Below are positions 7,426-15,417 of a stretch of 15,418 nt of DNA, in pieces. A program made the position numbers and the translations under genes. A model generated the notes under the pieces. It was not told the origin of the DNA. It did no database searches and saw only the letters and a program-made list of their open reading frames with translations. Numbering within the stretch: position 1 is the stretch's first letter; each line of letters starts with the position of its first letter. This DNA comes from Candidatus Poseidoniaceae archaeon (lineage in GTDB: Archaea; Thermoplasmatota; Poseidoniia; Poseidoniales; Poseidoniaceae): the NCBI GenBank assembly GCA_013329865.1, contig DUJJ01000086.1:1423-16840 (forward strand). The letters are read 5' to 3'.

Positions 7426-10400
7426 AGTTTTGCTGATTTTGCGACAGCCACATTTCGCCATAGGCATTCCATTGCTCCATAGTCCAACCTGCAGGCAGGC
7501 CGCTGTCAGGAAGTGGTGGCCCGGTTTGAACGGCGGGCTCGGTTGGCTGAACAACAGCCTGAGCTGGCGTTGGTGTAATGGTCGGAGTAACCGGTTCTGC
7601 GGGCATTTGTGGCGGCATCGATGCCGGAACACTAGCCGGTGGCCCAGACGGCACAGTTGGAGCAGAAATTACTGATTGGTATGTTGATGTGAGACTATCT
7701 TGATAACCATCCTGACCCCAGTTGGCATATTCATCGTCTTCTTCCTCACCACTACGCAAAATTCTCACCGTAACTACAATTCCACCAACAATGATAACAA
7801 TAAAACCAAGCCATGTTGCTGCACCAGCGAAATCAAATCCTCCAGCAGCGTCATCACTGGTTTCGACAATTATTTTCCTAAGTTGGACTTGAATGTTCGA
7901 TTGCGCCGCATCGCTGACAGTATCAGACCGTGCCCACAATATTATCTCTGAATCAAATATTGGATTTTCCAGAGTCTTCAACGTGTCCTCAGTAACCTCG
8001 AATCTGATGGTTACGATACGCACAGAATCATCGCCTGTTCCTAACACAAACTGCCGATCGCTACTATCAATTCTTGATTTATACCAACTACTAGAATTAC
8101 CATAATCAATATCCATCGAAACAGACTGTGCTGTCGAATATTGATTTCTGACTGTGACTTCGAGGACAACTTCATCTTCGAAATTATCGATAATCACCTG
8201 CTGTGATGGTAATATCTTCAACCACTGGTTCGAACTTCCAACAGAATATGTTGAGCCGCCGGTGGCTATGACTGTGTCGTCGTAGACGCTTTTACCGATA
8301 ATTACCATCTGCAGGTTACCGCTTACTCCAGTATCAAAGGAAAACTCTACTGTTACATTGTAACTTGCTCCGCTATCGATAATAGGGGTAAATTGACCAT
8401 CAACTAGGTTGGTAAATTGTGCATTCATACCTTGTGGTAAATTCAGACTCATGTCAAATGTGTCTGCGATATTTCCATTATTGGTTACCTCAAACGTCAT
8501 CGATTGAGCGATATCCCCTGGAATGTAAGATTGATCTGATATATCCGTTTCAACATCAACACTGGCAGTCTTCCTTATTTCTACTGGAATGACCTCGTTT
8601 ACTGTCAAACTCGGGTCGTCAACATTGGTTGCAGTAACAATTACCTCATAGAATCCTTCGGGAAGACCCGTTGGCATGGGCAATTTGAGGTAAAATGGCC
8701 ATGAACCATCCCATTCATCTAACAGAGGTGATTGTACGGTGTCGACATACGCTCCAGATTGGCGATATTTGAGCGGAAAATCGTTGGTCACAGTTATGTT
8801 ATATGATTCTTCATCGTTACCACTGTTGTGTAGTGTCATCAAAATTGACTTTTCCTGGTCATTAGCAAAACCCTCGACAAATAATCGACCATTGTCGTCA
8901 CTAAATAACGCTAAGCTGGCTTCTAGGTCAAAATCACGATAAATTGGGACATCGATTATTCTCGTCAACAGTGTAGTTCCTACAACATCTCCACTAGTTC
9001 TAGAGGCTCTAATGCTGAGATCAACTTGACCGGGTGAGGCCTGTTCCTCTGCAGAGACTAACAAATTTAGGTTCGCTGAAGTTCCTTTCAGCATGAATAC
9101 CGACGTTATCGCATTGCCTAACTCATCTTGGACTGTTCCAGACCACAGATCTTCGCTGAATGTCGCCGCAAGTTGGAATGTCGAATCCAGGTTACCCGTG
9201 TTGAACACGGTAAAAGGCAACAGTTGGGATTCACCAGGGTTCATAGTGAGAGCAATTTGGGGCGCAGTTGATGTCAGTTTAACGCTATACTGCGAGTTAA
9301 TTGACACCGTCGTTGTAACACGAGCCTTCTCTCCAGTGTTGGCTGAACTTGCATCGGTAAACCAAATTTCCCAGTCTTGAATTTGAACATCGGAACCGGG
9401 CGGTATCGATAAGTTAGCCCACACTTCAGTGGTCTCAAACGGGCCGATAGGAGGAATGACTACGTTGAAATCGTTGTCATTGGGGTTTGTCGTATCTAAT
9501 CTCAGTTGAGGGACCACCGGGTCCATCCAAGATGCATTGGTAACATTAGTTTGGGCACGGAATTGGACGTTCTTGTAGCCATTATTAGTCACCAGACATT
9601 TCCAAGAAACAAGATCATTGGGCACTGTTTCAAAGCCACCAACTGGATTGTCACAGTTTGCTGTGAGGGTATATCCGTCTACCTTGGATACCCCAAACTG
9701 GACGAAGTCATCAAAGTGCATACCTTGGGTCGCACCCGAGCTATCGGAACGCAATACAACACTGAAACTCCAAGAATTACCACCAAGCAGTAAATCTGGA
9801 TTCAACAGTGCGGGGTTTTGTGACCAGACAGTCTGTGGGTCCCATGAAATATTCTTCCACTGCCCTGGCACAGGGCTGGGGTTGATTGCTGCAACATCCC
9901 AGTTTACCGATTGCAATGGGTCAGAAAAGTTGCCGTTGCCATTCCAAAATTCAAGGTAGGCTGCATCTCCTGCACCCATTGTGCCCCAAGCTTGCAAGTG
10001 CACCTGAGTAGAAATGTATTCTTGGGATTTGAATAATACCCTGCAAACCCAGATACCTTCAATTTGGGCAAGACCCGAATCTAAGGCATCACCACTGCAG
10101 TCCTGGGTTGGATTTCTATAGGAATATACCAGCCTGTCAAAAGCACTTGATGGATAAGTATTACCCCCCGGCAGTGACATTCGCCAGTGAGAATCACCTA
10201 CTGCGGAATCGCCCGAATCCTCATACCAAGAACCGTATTCGTTGGCATCACCACCTCCAATGGGGTAGCGTGCTGGTCTGAATGTTGTCGTAGACCCTGA
10301 TGCCTCACCGTCCATAAGGTCCTTGTATACTGCAATAGGGACCTGCTTTTCCATGATATCATTGTCATTTCTGTCATCATTGGTGAAATTGACCGATGCT

Positions 10401-10879
10401 CTGAGTATTAAACCGCCTGTCAGTTCATTATTCGTCGTATTCAAAACTGAATGGGCAACTTGTGGATTCCACAATATGGCATTTTGATCCTTACCGCCAC
10501 CCGGCATTAGATCAGTAGTCCAGGTGAATGTTTCAATAACAAAGCCAATTGGATGAACAATCTCTAGTTTGGCGTCGGTTTGCTTCTGCGTTCCGGTAAC
10601 GGCACCATCTTTGTAAACTGTGACTATTACTTCGATCTCATCATTTTGTAACAAATAACCCTGAATTGAACCGTCGGGTTGAATCCACCTTTCGGTAGAC
10701 GATGATTCATTACCAAGTTCGATGCTGAAGATACTAAAATCGTCTTTAGAGCCTCCACGTGCTGATGCTGCCTCGACATCAGGAACATAATTTAACGCTA
10801 GAGTTTGCAATAATAGTAGCGTTACAAGGGAAATAGAAGATAGTCTTCGCATTAGCATCAACAACCATCCCATGAGCAT
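7424..10879 (-). CDS. Large secreted, C-terminally membrane-anchored beta-rich protein
   Basis: A 1151-residue cell-surface protein of unknown specific function. The N-terminus has an Arg-Arg n-region (11-12) and a hydrophobic core (14-30) ending near AEAAS, consistent with Sec secretion. The ectodomain is Asn/Thr/Ser-rich with many N-glycosylation sequons. Residues about 195-395 look like a jelly-roll ligand-binding domain ending in HFDDFVQFG. From about 520 to 1000 there are repeated Ig-like/NEW3/CARDB-type modules, marked by NTGNLDSTFQL (560-570), NSGNDEESYNI (685-695) and NNGNIADTFDM (800-810). One transmembrane helix (about 1019-1041) is followed by an acidic stretch, a Pro-rich linker (1074-1130) and a terminal LPAGWTMEQWNAYGEMW motif (1128-1144). 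The start could also be Met8 or Met10, since no strong ribosome binding site precedes ATG 10879. It follows the six-helix protein gene by 51 nt. Confidence 0.85.
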   Translation of the reverse strand: MLMGWLLMLMRRLSSISLVTLLLLQTLALNYVPDVEAASARGGSKDDFSIFSIELGNESSSTERWIQPDGSIQGYLLQNDEIEVIVTVYKDGAVTGTQKQTDAKLEIVHPIGFVIETFTWTTDLMPGGGKDQNAILWNPQVAHSVLNTTNNELTGGLILRASVNFTNDDRNDNDIMEKQVPIAVYKDLMDGEASGSTTTFRPARYPIGGGDANEYGSWYEDSGDSAVGDSHWRMSLPGGNTYPSSAFDRLVYSYRNPTQDCSGDALDSGLAQIEGIWVCRVLFKSQEYISTQVHLQAWGTMGAGDAAYLEFWNGNGNFSDPLQSVNWDVAAINPSPVPGQWKNISWDPQTVWSQNPALLNPDLLLGGNSWSFSVVLRSDSSGATQGMHFDDFVQFGVSKVDGYTLTANCDNPVGGFETVPNDLVSWKCLVTNNGYKNVQFRAQTNVTNASWMDPVVPQLRLDTTNPNDNDFNVVIPPIGPFETTEVWANLSIPPGSDVQIQDWEIWFTDASSANTGEKARVTTTVSINSQYSVKLTSTAPQIALTMNPGESQLLPFTVFNTGNLDSTFQLAATFSEDLWSGTVQDELGNAITSVFMLKGTSANLNLLVSAEEQASPGQVDLSIRASRTSGDVVGTTLLTRIIDVPIYRDFDLEASLALFSDDNGRLFVEGFANDQEKSILMTLHNSGNDEESYNITVTNDFPLKYRQSGAYVDTVQSPLLDEWDGSWPFYLKLPMPTGLPEGFYEVIVTATNVDDPSLTVNEVIPVEIRKTASVDVETDISDQSYIPGDIAQSMTFEVTNNGNIADTFDMSLNLPQGMNAQFTNLVDGQFTPIIDSGASYNVTVEFSFDTGVSGNLQMVIIGKSVYDDTVIATGGSTYSVGSSNQWLKILPSQQVIIDNFEDEVVLEVTVRNQYSTAQSVSMDIDYGNSSSWYKSRIDSSDRQFVLGTGDDSVRIVTIRFEVTEDTLKTLENPIFDSEIILWARSDTVSDAAQSNIQVQLRKIIVETSDDAAGGFDFAGAATWLGFIVIIVGGIVVTVRILRSGEEEDDEYANWGQDGYQDSLTSTYQSVISAPTVPSGPPASVPASMPPQMPAEPVTPTITPTPAQAVVQPTEPAVQTGPPLPDSGLPAGWTMEQWNAYGEMWLSQNQQN

Positions 10880-10914
10880 TTAATTGATGAAACTAATTGT
10901 TGGTTGTCCGCACT

Positions 10915-10930
10915 ATTATCTACCGATAAT
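10915..10930 (-). promoter_or_regulatory. Inverted repeat ATTATC-N4-GATAAT upstream of the large surface protein
   Basis: This perfect 6-bp inverted repeat with a 4-nt spacer fills the start of the 51-nt gap between the six-helix protein gene and the surface protein gene. The GATAAT arm could also serve as a TATA box about 35-40 nt before the ATG at 10879. It may be a promoter with an overlapping operator, or chance in AT-rich DNA. Confidence 0.3.
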
Positions 10931-12166
10931 TTACTTCAAACCTCTAACGACTGGTTCATCATGTGAAGGTTTTGTTTCCTGCTGACCAAAGTCGCCATCA
11001 AAAAAATGTTCAAAGCCAAATGTATCCGGCTCCTCAACCGCTAATTCAGACTTACTATTAGTTTCAAAAGCAGGATGCTGAGTAACATTTTGCTCACCGG
11101 AATCATGACCAGTATCGATGTTCATCGAATCAACCGGGCGAGGGACAAATTTAGCTACAGTCTCGGTAACTTCAGGAGCGATAATTGTATTTGCTAAATT
11201 ATTCACCGAGTTCGCCAAATTTTGTTCTTTGGTTTCCTGTAATTCTAAATTCTCAGCCATCCACTCTGGTGGATCGCCAGAACCGGCGCCTAACACCGCA
11301 AGAGTGGTAAAAGTTGCTAATGGAATCACTGCGAGAGCAGCGATGAGATCTAGGAAGGAGGTTTCTGGTATCGAACCAATATTGAGTGTGGATTCAAAAA
11401 AGGATTTCTCGAAATCAATATTCAAATCTATGTCAGAGCCAATCCAACCCAAAACTACGACACTCGCCATCCTGCCCATCAGCCAGAGAATAAGCACTGG
11501 AGCAAGCCAAGAAATTTTGGTCATTGAAATCAACCACTTTCTAGTAAAAGATGCTATTCCAATGTATTTCCCGGCAATTTTAGGATAATATTTCATCACT
11601 AAACCAAGGGTAAAGATATACAAAATTAATGCCAACTCCAATCGGCGATTTTCTCGCATCAAAGTGTCTGGGACCATCAACACCATTGCTAGCGGCAAAG
11701 TTGCGAGCAATACCTGAAAAGGTACTGCAAGCAAAATCAACCCCCCGTGAGTAGAAATAATTGAATGGCCTTGTTGCCACCTCTGATGAGCAAGCACAGT
11801 TATTTGACCGTGCGGAGAATTGGCATAATTTTGTCTTGCTACTCGCCTCTGAGTGGCACTTCGTTGTGACCGAGAAAACCGCAAAAATTTGAACCAGCCT
11901 CCGCTCTCGATAACGGTTAGTGGTGTGTATCCACCAATTATCAAGGCTAAGAACAAAGCAACCATTCCATACATTAGGGAAGCTGCAGTAATCCACGGAA
12001 TCATTTCTTTCTGGAATGTAATGTTGATGCTTTCACCAAAGAAACTGAAATCAAACAAATATGTTAGCGTGAAAGCAATCAACGGGGTGAGGAATACCTG
12101 GCAAAGGGCAACCACAGTTAGCCACAATCGAGCGCTGAACGGTTTTTTACGTCCAACACCCGCCAT
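10931..12166 (-). CDS. Six-helix integral membrane protein, unknown function
   Basis: I do not recognise this family. The 411 residues show six likely transmembrane helices at about 13-36, 56-80, 142-165, 177-193, 217-241 and 272-293. Between helices 2 and 3 is a strongly basic loop (about 92-118, with many Arg/Gln), placing that loop in the cytoplasm by the positive-inside rule. The C-terminal 110 residues are hydrophilic and acidic, ending with an aromatic patch FGFEHFFDGDFG (383-394) that could be a docking motif. The gene lies 75 nt after the small membrane protein gene and 51 nt before the large surface protein, so the three may be co-expressed. ATG 12166 is preceded by AAGG at a suitable distance. 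A transport, assembly or envelope role is possible but unsupported. Confidence 0.8.
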   Translation of the reverse strand: MAGVGRKKPFSARLWLTVVALCQVFLTPLIAFTLTYLFDFSFFGESINITFQKEMIPWITAASLMYGMVALFLALIIGGYTPLTVIESGGWFKFLRFSRSQRSATQRRVARQNYANSPHGQITVLAHQRWQQGHSIISTHGGLILLAVPFQVLLATLPLAMVLMVPDTLMRENRRLELALILYIFTLGLVMKYYPKIAGKYIGIASFTRKWLISMTKISWLAPVLILWLMGRMASVVVLGWIGSDIDLNIDFEKSFFESTLNIGSIPETSFLDLIAALAVIPLATFTTLAVLGAGSGDPPEWMAENLELQETKEQNLANSVNNLANTIIAPEVTETVAKFVPRPVDSMNIDTGHDSGEQNVTQHPAFETNSKSELAVEEPDTFGFEHFFDGDFGQQETKPSHDEPVVRGLK

Positions 12167-12175
12167 AAGTTAACC

Positions 12176-12188
12176 TTGATTCAATCAA
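12176..12188 (-). promoter_or_regulatory. 13-nt palindrome upstream of the six-helix membrane protein gene
   Basis: TTGATTCAATCAA is perfectly palindromic around its central base and lies 9 nt upstream of the ATG at 12166. Its size and place would suit a repressor operator, but the sequence is AT-rich and no regulator is identified. Confidence 0.25.
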
Positions 12189-12241
12189 TTATCAAAGATT
12201 GCTGAAACAGATGCTAAAAATCAGGGGATTTGGCAGGCACT

Positions 12242-12856
12242 TCATTCCTCGGAATCATCGAGTTTTATGGTGTCATCGACATCATTAGAGATGATTGGAT
12301 AACCGTCTGAGAGGAGTAGTCGGGTTGCTCCAACAAAGAATCCATCCAGCCTTTTTCGACCCAAATCTGGCCTAGGCATGGTGTCCAGGACCTTGCTGCA
12401 TGTTGTGCAGGACACCGCCATTACACCCCACTCAGGTAGTGGATTATCGCAACACTTAGAATCGCCTTTTGACTCATCCATTACAACTTGTAATCGCTGT
12501 GCAATACCTAATGTCCAAGGCGGATCTTGACCACCAGCAAAAGTCTGTAAACGAGAAAGGATATACCACCCTGATGAAATCCATAACCCAAATCCAAAAG
12601 CGGTATTTCCCCATTTTATTGAAGCCAATCCAAACATAAGAGGAATGGTTGCTACAACGAAACCCATCCAGTAAATCATTCTCATATGTAGGACTCGCTG
12701 GGTTAATTTGGGCGATAATGGAACTGGTTCGGGGTGTTCTGGGAAAGCGGTATTAAATCCCCTGCCTCTGGTAACTAGAATAATCGGTAGGCGAGGAAAC
12801 ATAAAAGCAATAATAAAACCAGTTGAAAAGTATGTTAGTGGCATCACCAATGACAT
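12242..12856 (-). CDS. Small membrane protein with CC/CxxC (zinc-ribbon-like) cytoplasmic domain
   Basis: I do not recognise this 204-residue protein. Likely transmembrane helices lie at about 7-28, 61-78 and 83-101, followed by a soluble domain. That domain carries Cys135-Cys136 and, 13 residues later, CTTC (150-153), an arrangement that could hold zinc or form disulfides. The C-terminus is acidic (NDVDDTIKLDDSEE). The ATG at 12856 is preceded by GGTTGAT at a good ribosome-binding distance, and a TATA box lies about 50 nt upstream. It begins a run of three membrane or surface genes transcribed in the same direction (this gene, the six-helix protein, the large surface protein), which suggests a shared envelope role. 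Confidence 0.78.
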   Translation of the reverse strand: MSLVMPLTYFSTGFIIAFMFPRLPIILVTRGRGFNTAFPEHPEPVPLSPKLTQRVLHMRMIYWMGFVVATIPLMFGLASIKWGNTAFGFGLWISSGWYILSRLQTFAGGQDPPWTLGIAQRLQVVMDESKGDSKCCDNPLPEWGVMAVSCTTCSKVLDTMPRPDLGRKRLDGFFVGATRLLLSDGYPIISNDVDDTIKLDDSEE

Positions 12857-12904
12857 AAATCAACCACAACCTCTACCCTATGCTTAATTTTATCAAACTG
12901 TACG

Positions 12905-12913
12905 ATTATTATA
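12905..12913 (-). promoter_or_regulatory. TATA box for the membrane-protein gene run
   Basis: The minus strand reads TATAATAAT, preceded by an A-rich BRE-like AAAATAGGC. It lies about 50 nt upstream of the ATG at 12856 and would give a leader of about 25-30 nt. It is the best promoter-like sequence in the 144-nt gap after the subtilase gene, which otherwise holds nothing I can identify. Confidence 0.5.
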
Positions 12914-13000
12914 GCCTATTTTGAGTGATTCTTGAAAATTAAGGAACATTGTTTTGGCAATCATAAACGCATCGTCTTTCACCAAGATAATCACCCATAA

Positions 13001-15172
13001 TCAGGTCCCTTCGAGTAACTCGGCGTCGACTACTGAGGCGATATCTACATCATCTTTCAAAACCTTATCAATAGACTCATTGCTGTCTAGCGTTAACGTC
13101 TCAGGATTGTTAGTCCTACCAAACCAAAGCAGCAAACCAACAATAGTGAATAGCGCAATAAAAATGAAGTCAAGATGAAATCGTTCAAACCATGATTCTG
13201 TGTGACCGCTGCTTTCACCTGCGCCGGCTACCATTACTATTACTGGAAGGGACTGGCCGTCATCACTCATTCCTCTGAACTCTAAGGTATTGTTACCCGA
13301 TGGTAGCTTGTCTGTATCCAAAGCAATGGACCAGGAAAATCTCTCCAGTGCCCCGAGAGAACCATTAGTCTCTTCAAATGCGACCGACATCCAATTACCA
13401 CCATTAATACGATACTCTACGGAGTTTACTGAACCAACCTGGTTCCAAGCAATGCCGTTGTAGACAGTTAGTCCAGATTGATTGTCAATAGTTACCGATT
13501 CAATGTGGACTTGATTATGAACATCAATTTGACCTGTTAGGTTTTGATTCCTCAATTCTATTGATAGTTTGACCGCTTCGTAAGCATCTACTAAGCCCCA
13601 GCCAAAATCACGATTCCAGTATGGGTCGACATCCGGTTGGGTTGCCTCACCTTTTCGTTCAGCAGTAAATTTGAGAATCTCCTTCATTTCAAATGGCGAT
13701 AAATCAGGATTTGCTTCAATCATTAACGCCAGAATTCCCGAAACGGAAGGAGTGGCGTAAGAAGTTCCCGAACCTCTACTGGTGTAGGTGTTTGACGAGG
13801 CGTCACCACCGAGGAAATTGTTGCAACCACCTGAAGTAACGCAACCTTCTGCTTGGATGATGTTGGTACCGGGGGCGGTTATCTCTGGTTTTAGTTCATT
13901 TAGTGGGTTGCCGTCAGCGTTATCCCTTCGAGGACCGCGTGATGAATATGATGCGATTGTATCGTCATCCCTAGTGATTGTATTACCATCATCGGTAGCC
14001 CCGACAGTAATTGAAAGATCTGAGGATCCCATACCCGACAAACCATCATTGCTTGGCCCATCATTGCCGGCAGCAACACTCACGACGACGCCCTCTTCCA
14101 TCGCCGCATCAAGTATCATACTATGCATATCAGAGCCATCTGACCCGCCTCCTTCATGTGAGGTTATGCCCCAAGAAAGAGAAATTATGTCGATGCCGTG
14201 CAGACTCTCATCAACGCCTGCCCATGCGGTATCTTTGTTGTCGATGATCCACTGGATACCGTTCATGGCAGATTCGTAAAATTCCTGTTCGAGAATATAG
14301 TTTTCAAATGGTCCGGCACCAGCGTCAGTACCGATTCTTACGTCAACTAGGGAAGAATCCGGGGCAGAACCGTAGAATTCGCTCTGACTTCCATCTGCGT
14401 CAATGCCTGTTGCAGAGGACATACCAATACAGGCTGTGCCGTGTTGATTACCATCATCTGGATCGTATGAACCATCAGTCTGCCTAGCTCCCAGTCCTGC
14501 AGCAACGCATGTTGGGTCGGTGTGGAGATAGCACACGGCATCATATCCCGCAACGAACTTTCCAACTAGACCAGGGTGCTCGTTATCGACACCAGTATCG
14601 ACCATGGCAATATTTACGCCTTTCCCAGTAACGCCGAAATTCCACGCTGCATCAGGATAAATAGAAGAGTTACGCGCTTTAACATTGGGAGTTTGAATAT
14701 CGCCATAAAACACCACAGTACCATAGTGATGAACCATCACAACATCCTTCAGGCCTGCAATAGTTTCGGCAACAGACGCTTCATGAATGCCAATCAGAAC
14801 GGAATTAATCGATTCTAACACATCGACGACCTCAATTCCTAAGTTAGCTAGATCATTCAGGTTGGTCTGGTCAACCTCGTTGAGGTAGGATATACCCATC
14901 CCAACCGGGACTTTAGAGCGTTCAATAGAGTCATGAATATGATTGTTATTTTTATCATATGCAGAGCGCTCATACCACGGTTGCTGCTGATCTAACCACA
15001 GTGGACTTGATTGATGCGGGATGTCCATCGTATAGCCGGCATCCAACCAAACCATACCTGAATCATCAGCTAGGGTCCACTGTGCTCGATAATTAATCGA
15101 GTCGTTGTGTATTGACCCCGTGAGTGGCAGAAAGATGACTGCGCAAAGAACTACGGCAACTAATCGCTTCAT
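13001..15172 (-). CDS. Secreted, membrane-anchored subtilisin-like serine protease (S8)
   Basis: A 723-residue extracellular endopeptidase, probably degrading environmental or envelope proteins. It starts with a signal peptide (MKRLVAVVLCAVIFLPLTG). A propeptide-like region follows (about 85-155, GMGISYLNEVD to VVMVHHYG), then the S8 catalytic domain with Asp192 (AMVDTGVD), His244 (GNQHGTA), oxyanion Asn370 (AAGNDGP) and Ser471 (GTSYATPS); the triad is complete. Several Cys (for example in CYLHTDPTC and GCVTSGGC) may form disulfides. An Ig-like domain follows (about 545-650), then one transmembrane helix (about 669-684) and a short acidic cytoplasmic tail. The start at 15172 is set by GGGGGAT 4 nt upstream; an in-frame GTG at 15205 would add residues before the signal peptide. 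The gene lies 60 nt downstream of the tRNA-Trp in the same direction. Confidence 0.94.
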   Translation of the reverse strand: MKRLVAVVLCAVIFLPLTGSIHNDSINYRAQWTLADDSGMVWLDAGYTMDIPHQSSPLWLDQQQPWYERSAYDKNNNHIHDSIERSKVPVGMGISYLNEVDQTNLNDLANLGIEVVDVLESINSVLIGIHEASVAETIAGLKDVVMVHHYGTVVFYGDIQTPNVKARNSSIYPDAAWNFGVTGKGVNIAMVDTGVDNEHPGLVGKFVAGYDAVCYLHTDPTCVAAGLGARQTDGSYDPDDGNQHGTACIGMSSATGIDADGSQSEFYGSAPDSSLVDVRIGTDAGAGPFENYILEQEFYESAMNGIQWIIDNKDTAWAGVDESLHGIDIISLSWGITSHEGGGSDGSDMHSMILDAAMEEGVVVSVAAGNDGPSNDGLSGMGSSDLSITVGATDDGNTITRDDDTIASYSSRGPRRDNADGNPLNELKPEITAPGTNIIQAEGCVTSGGCNNFLGGDASSNTYTSRGSGTSYATPSVSGILALMIEANPDLSPFEMKEILKFTAERKGEATQPDVDPYWNRDFGWGLVDAYEAVKLSIELRNQNLTGQIDVHNQVHIESVTIDNQSGLTVYNGIAWNQVGSVNSVEYRINGGNWMSVAFEETNGSLGALERFSWSIALDTDKLPSGNNTLEFRGMSDDGQSLPVIVMVAGAGESSGHTESWFERFHLDFIFIALFTIVGLLLWFGRTNNPETLTLDSNESIDKVLKDDVDIASVVDAELLEGT

Positions 15173-15176
15173 TTGT

Positions 15177-15183
15177 ATCCCCC
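15177..15183 (-). promoter_or_regulatory. Ribosome binding site of the subtilase gene
   Basis: GGGGGAT lies 4 nt before ATG 15172 on the minus strand and resembles the GGAGGTGAT consensus. It selects the ATG that directly begins the signal peptide. Confidence 0.65.
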
Positions 15184-15232
15184 ATGTCACGCAGTAACCA
15201 CTCACACATCAAGATATTCATGCTTTGTTAAA

Positions 15233-15417
15233 TGGTGGGAGCAGAGGGATTTGAACCCCCCCCAGCGGGTTTCTTCTGAAACCGCCCAGTGTTTGTGGGC
15301 AGGTCTGCAGGATGCAACAGGTCGGCGCTCCAGTTGGTCATCAACTTCAGCAAACCCACTCGTCTTCATTCCTGTGCAACTGGAGCCCGCGATACTACCA
15401 AGCTATACTATACTCCC
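15233..15417 (-). tRNA. trnW: tRNA-Trp (CCA) with anticodon-loop intron
   Basis: The mature tRNA folds as follows. Acceptor GGGAGTA (15417-15411) pairs with TGCTCCC (15243-15237). The D arm is GTAT/GTAT with the loop containing GG. The anticodon stem is GCGGG (15390-15386) with CCCGC (15269-15265). Anticodon CCA is at 15383-15381. The T arm is GGGGG-TTCAAAT-CCCTC. The discriminator is A, and a 3' CCA is encoded (15235-15233). Anticodon CCA with A73 identifies tryptophan. An intron of about 109 nt (about 15379-15271) is placed at the canonical 37/38 position, by analogy with other archaeal tRNA-Trp genes. At the junctions I see only a relaxed bulge-helix-bulge, with CUCC facing GAAG and one C-A mismatch, so the splice points are inferred. 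The promoter lies beyond the window edge. Confidence 0.93.
15313..15378 (-). ncRNA. Box C/D 2'-O-methylation guide RNA inside the tRNA-Trp intron
   Basis: Read 5' to 3' on the minus strand: the terminal stem strand TGCACAGG (15378-15371) pairs with CCTGTTGCA (15321-15313), giving 8 bp with one bulged U. Inside it are box C ATGAAGA (15369-15363), guide AGTGGGTTT (15360-15352), box D' CTGA (15350-15347), box C' TTGATGA (15344-15338), guide CAACTGGAGC (15336-15327) and box D CCGA (15325-15322). The first guide pairs over 9 nt (one G-U) with the 3' intron-exon junction and puts C39 at the fifth position from D'. The second pairs over 10 perfect positions with the 5' junction and puts C34 at the fifth position from D. 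This is the known arrangement of euryarchaeal pre-tRNA-Trp introns, which methylate residues 34 and 39 before splicing. Confidence 0.85.

Noticed and set aside
13788..14279. Plus-strand open frame of 163 codons within the subtilase gene
   Set aside because: It lies antisense to the catalytic domain, has no recognisable domain or ribosome binding site, and is a shadow of the real gene. The same holds for the open frames at 11118-11588 and 5918-6322.
15173..15205. Longer subtilase start from GTG at 15205
   Set aside because: It would place 11 residues before the signal peptide, whereas ATG 15172 has a GGGGGAT ribosome binding site.
15233..15417. Possibility that the tRNA is a pseudogene or attachment-site fragment of a mobile element
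   Set aside because: All arms pair, CCA is encoded, and the long gap in the anticodon loop is explained by a complete guide-RNA intron. No integrase or repeat of the tRNA end is present in the window.
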